Source: Pyrinomonadaceae bacterium
GTDB lineage: Bacteria; Acidobacteriota; Blastocatellia; Pyrinomonadales; Pyrinomonadaceae
DNA length: 8,589 bases
Reading direction: 5' to 3'
NCBI GenBank assembly: GCA_018060305.1
Contig: JAGOWF010000111.1
Span: 1-8,589 of the forward strand
Part shown: piece by piece, positions 6,993 through 8,589 of the stretch
Numbering within the stretch: position 1 is the stretch's first letter
Layout: each line of letters begins with the position of its first letter
Notes under the pieces: generated by a model
Told to the model about the DNA's origin: nothing
Seen by the model: the letters and a program-made list of their open reading frames with translations, nothing else
The model's database searches: none
Made by a program: the position numbers and the translations under genes

Positions 6993-7754
6993 TCAAAAGA
7001 CGAGCGCGTAATTTTTCACCACAAGGAACGCACCAACGCCTAATACGAGAACCGCGAACATTCTCTGCAAGCGATGTGCCGCGATGCGGTGCGAAAGCAT
7101 CGTCCCGACGATCGCTCCCGCGACCGCCAACCCCATGACCATCGCCGTGAGCGTCCAGTCAAATGCGCCCTGCCCAAGGTGGCCGATCAGGCCGGCGATG
7201 CAATTTAGAAAGATCACAAACAGCGACGTTCCGATCGCCTTCTTTATCGACAGCCCGCCGAAAAATACCAGTGCCGGAACGATCAGAAATCCGCCCCCAA
7301 CGCCTAGAAATCCCGTCAACATGCCGACGCCGAAACCGGCAAGAATAGCCTGGATCGGATGCGGCGCGCGAGCGGGCGCATCGGCCGCCTGACGCTTTCG
7401 CCAGATCATCGAAACCGCGACGACCAGCATCAGGGCCCCGAATGACAAGAGAAGGACCTCGGGCGAGACGAGCTTTGTAAGAGGTGAGCCGGCAAAGGCT
7501 CCGACGATACCCGCTGAGCCGAACAGCATTCCTCCCTTGAGGTCAACATTCTCCGCTCGATAATGCAGGTATGATCCGAACAAACTTGTCGCACCGACCA
7601 CCGCCAGCGACATCACGACCGCCTCATGCGGCCCGACGCCGAGGAAATAAACAAGTATCGGAACCGTCAGTATCGAACCGCCGCCGCCGATCAGGCCAAG
7701 CGAAAGTCCGATCACCGCACTGAGGATCAAGCCAATGACAAAGATCGCGGTCAT
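6993..7754 (-). CDS. TauE/SafE-family sulfite (sulfur-anion) exporter
   Basis: A 253-residue integral membrane protein with about eight hydrophobic spans arranged as two related halves. Each half starts with the family's glycine motif: GGGGSILTVP at 23-32 and GVGGGFLIVP at 151-160. Family members move sulfite, sulfoacetate or related anions, and often sit beside persulfide dioxygenases to remove the sulfite they make. The two halves are joined by a cytoplasmic basic/Ala-Pro loop near 118-132. Its ATG at 7754 overlaps the stop of the YgaP-like gene (ATGA), so the two are translationally coupled. Substrate is inferred from neighbours, not from sequence: sulfite or thiosulfate export is most likely here. 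Confidence 0.9.
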   Translation of the reverse strand: MTAIFVIGLILSAVIGLSLGLIGGGGSILTVPILVYFLGVGPHEAVVMSLAVVGATSLFGSYLHYRAENVDLKGGMLFGSAGIVGAFAGSPLTKLVSPEVLLLSFGALMLVVAVSMIWRKRQAADAPARAPHPIQAILAGFGVGMLTGFLGVGGGFLIVPALVFFGGLSIKKAIGTSLFVIFLNCIAGLIGHLGQGAFDWTLTAMVMGLAVAGAIVGTMLSHRIAAHRLQRMFAVLVLGVGAFLVVKNYALVF

Positions 7755-8314
7755 CGCTGCTCCGCTCTCGCCGCCCGGGTCGCATCACATGCCGCAGGTG
7801 CCTTGTTCCACGGCATTCTTGCCAGGACCATTGCCATTCCGCATGTATCGGTCACGGCGGCAAATACCAGTCCTGCACCAACAAAACCGCTAAGGATAAA
7901 CAAATAAGGCGAGACCACGAACCCGAGAACGACTCCGGTCACGACCAATAAACCGGCCGTGAAACGCACCTGACGCTCCAGCGACCAGATCTTTGTTTCG
8001 CCCTTTACGACCGGCAAGTCAGCACCGGCCCATGCGGTCATACCACCCTCGATCACGTGGATATCGGTGAAGCCCTTTGCCGACAGCTTCTCAGCCGCCT
8101 GCCTCGCACGGTTGCCCGAGCGGCACATCAGATAGACCGGCTTTGAACGGTCGATCTCGGCCGCGTGCTTCTCAAAATTTGAAAGCGGCATCAACTGTGC
8201 ATCCGCGATCCGTTCGCTGTTGAATTCCGAATACTCCCGCACGTCGATCACCTGACACTCGCCGCCTGTCTCCAGCATCTCGTTGATCTCGTCCACCGTT
8301 GCTTGTTTTATCAT
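7751..8314 (-). CDS. ygaP: YgaP-like membrane-anchored rhodanese
   Basis: A 187-residue inner-membrane sulfurtransferase. Residues 1-105 form a single rhodanese domain with VIDVREYSEF near 22-31 and the active loop CRSGNRA (Cys64). Residues about 115-160 hold two transmembrane helices, with the stretch LSGFVGAGLVFA and a terminal CGMA...MPWN block that closely resemble the Escherichia coli YgaP C-terminus as I remember it; Cys158 falls in the same place as the second cysteine there. The domain would face the cytoplasm. A 25-residue Ala/Arg-rich tail follows. It is the first gene of the operon, with its ATG about 42 nt after the predicted transcription start and only a weak AGAG ribosome-binding site. 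It may hand sulfane sulfur to the dioxygenase or sense it at the membrane. Confidence 0.93.
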   Translation of the reverse strand: MIKQATVDEINEMLETGGECQVIDVREYSEFNSERIADAQLMPLSNFEKHAAEIDRSKPVYLMCRSGNRARQAAEKLSAKGFTDIHVIEGGMTAWAGADLPVVKGETKIWSLERQVRFTAGLLVVTGVVLGFVVSPYLFILSGFVGAGLVFAAVTDTCGMAMVLARMPWNKAPAACDATRAARAEQR

Positions 8315-8342
8315 TACTCTTGCTTTCTCTCCCGTTGGTCTA

Positions 8343-8369
8343 ATATACTCAACTCGGATATGAGTATAT
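8343..8369. promoter_or_regulatory. Palindromic operator candidate over the operon -10 box
   Basis: ATATACTCA (8343-8351) and TGAGTATAT (8361-8369) are perfect 9-bp inverted arms around a 9-nt centre. The right arm contains the operon's whole -10 hexamer and the left arm reaches past the expected start point. AT-rich palindromes of this size are usual binding sites for dimeric ArsR-family repressors, and the gene next door encodes one. Binding here would block RNA polymerase on the operon and could also act on the regulator's own promoter. Confidence 0.68.
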
Positions 8370-8391
8370 AACTATATCGTTATACTGTCAA
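8363..8391 (-). promoter_or_regulatory. Sigma70-type promoter of the sulfur operon
   Basis: On the - strand a perfect -35 box TTGACA (8391-8386) is followed after exactly 17 bp by TATACT (8368-8363; five of six matches to TATAAT). Transcription should start near 8356, giving a leader of about 42 nt before the YgaP-like ATG at 8314. It is the best-matching promoter in the window and stands in the 84-bp spacer between divergent genes. Confidence 0.82.
8367..8384. promoter_or_regulatory. Second palindrome in the operon promoter spacer
   Basis: TATAAC-TATATC-GTTATA is a perfect 6-bp-arm inverted repeat lying between the -35 and -10 boxes of the operon promoter and overlapping the larger palindrome by 3 bp. 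It could be a second repressor site or, given the AT-rich setting, chance. Confidence 0.4.
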
Positions 8392-8398
8392 GTATAGA

Positions 8399-8589
8399 AT
8401 GAAGAAAAATATCGAAATGTCGCCCGAGGTGGTCGGGTTTGTTGCGCAGCGGTTCAAAGTGCTTTCAGAATCGCTGCGGCTGCAGATATTGCAGCATCTC
8501 GAAAAAGGTGAAGCGAGCGTCTCTGAGATCACGCAAGCAGTAGCCTCGACCCAGCCGAATGTCAGCAAGCACCTCAGGATCCTACAGGA
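8399..8589 (+). CDS. ArsR-family transcriptional regulator (3' end outside window)
   Basis: The first 63 codons of a winged-helix regulator. Residues 19-34 (FKVLSESLRLQILQHL) and 40-62 (SVSEITQAVASTQPNVSKHLRIL) match the ArsR dimer/HTH pattern, with the recognition helix in the second segment. It is divergent from the sulfur operon, whose promoter carries palindromes, so auto- and operon regulation is likely. Compared from memory with BigR/SqrR, the first switch Cys (in a LVC or ILC context) is Gln32 here; compared with ArsR's ELCVCDL metal site, the CVC position reads SVS. No Cys is visible at all; any sensing Cys must lie beyond the window. The start could be ATG 8399 or ATG 8417; neither has a clear ribosome-binding site, and a TATACT at 8381-8386 would give a very short leader for the first. 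Confidence 0.88.
   Translation, partial: MKKNIEMSPEVVGFVAQRFKVLSESLRLQILQHLEKGEASVSEITQAVASTQPNVSKHLRILQ

Noticed and set aside
6955..6996. TTG start at 6996 giving the persulfide dioxygenase 14 extra residues
   Set aside because: The extra residues are not typical of the family, the frame would overlap the exporter stop, and ATG 6954 has a good AGGA at the right distance.
8335..8364. TTGGTC (8335-8340) with TATGAG (8359-8364) as the promoter of the ArsR gene
   Set aside because: Both boxes are weak and the 18-bp spacing is only acceptable; the regulator's own promoter cannot be fixed from this sequence.
1..8589. CRISPR arrays, tRNA or rRNA genes, transposases, attachment sites
   Set aside because: No repeated spacer-like units, cloverleaf, rRNA segment or mobile-element enzyme was seen on either strand by eye.

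Overview
The window is a 57-60 % GC (by eye), gene-dense bacterial segment with nine ordinary protein genes (two of them cut by the window edges) and one 29-codon small gene. Gene content and codon use would fit an environmental Acidobacteriota (Blastocatellia-like) chromosome, but no rRNA or other marker is present, so the taxon is an inference of low confidence. No tRNA, rRNA, CRISPR, transposase or phage gene is visible.

Left part (1-3459), housekeeping and hypothetical genes. The + strand opens with the 3' portion of a cystathionine beta-synthase that carries a C-terminal CBS-pair module. It is followed by a small tail-anchored protein of unknown function. Convergent to these is fumC (class II fumarase, - strand), separated from them by a long near-perfect inverted repeat (1506-1572). 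A 115-bp divergent spacer separates fumC from a + strand DUF7009-type gene.

Right part (3543-8589), the most interesting region. A compact - strand operon runs leftwards from a very good sigma70-type promoter (TTGACA-17 bp-TATACT) and is divergent from an ArsR-family regulator on the + strand. Gene order: YgaP-like membrane rhodanese, TauE/SafE sulfite (sulfur-anion) exporter, persulfide dioxygenase fused to two rhodanese domains, Tat-exported multicopper oxidase, rhodanese lipoprotein, and a 29-residue single-span membrane peptide. Genes overlap by ATGA or are 5-38 nt apart. A 9-bp perfect palindrome covers the -10 box of the operon, which fits repression by the neighbouring ArsR protein.

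How it may work together (inference): persulfide sulfur is passed by rhodaneses, oxidised to sulfite by the Fe(II) dioxygenase and exported by TauE as sulfite or a related anion. The multicopper oxidase and rhodanese lipoprotein form an extracytoplasmic arm that is not part of the standard persulfide-detoxification operons I know. No sulfide:quinone reductase is in the window. The regulator's visible part lacks the N-terminal switch cysteine of BigR/SqrR and the CxC metal site of ArsR, so its signal is unclear. The combination of multicopper oxidase, exported rhodanese and the tiny membrane protein is the best candidate here for something not yet described.
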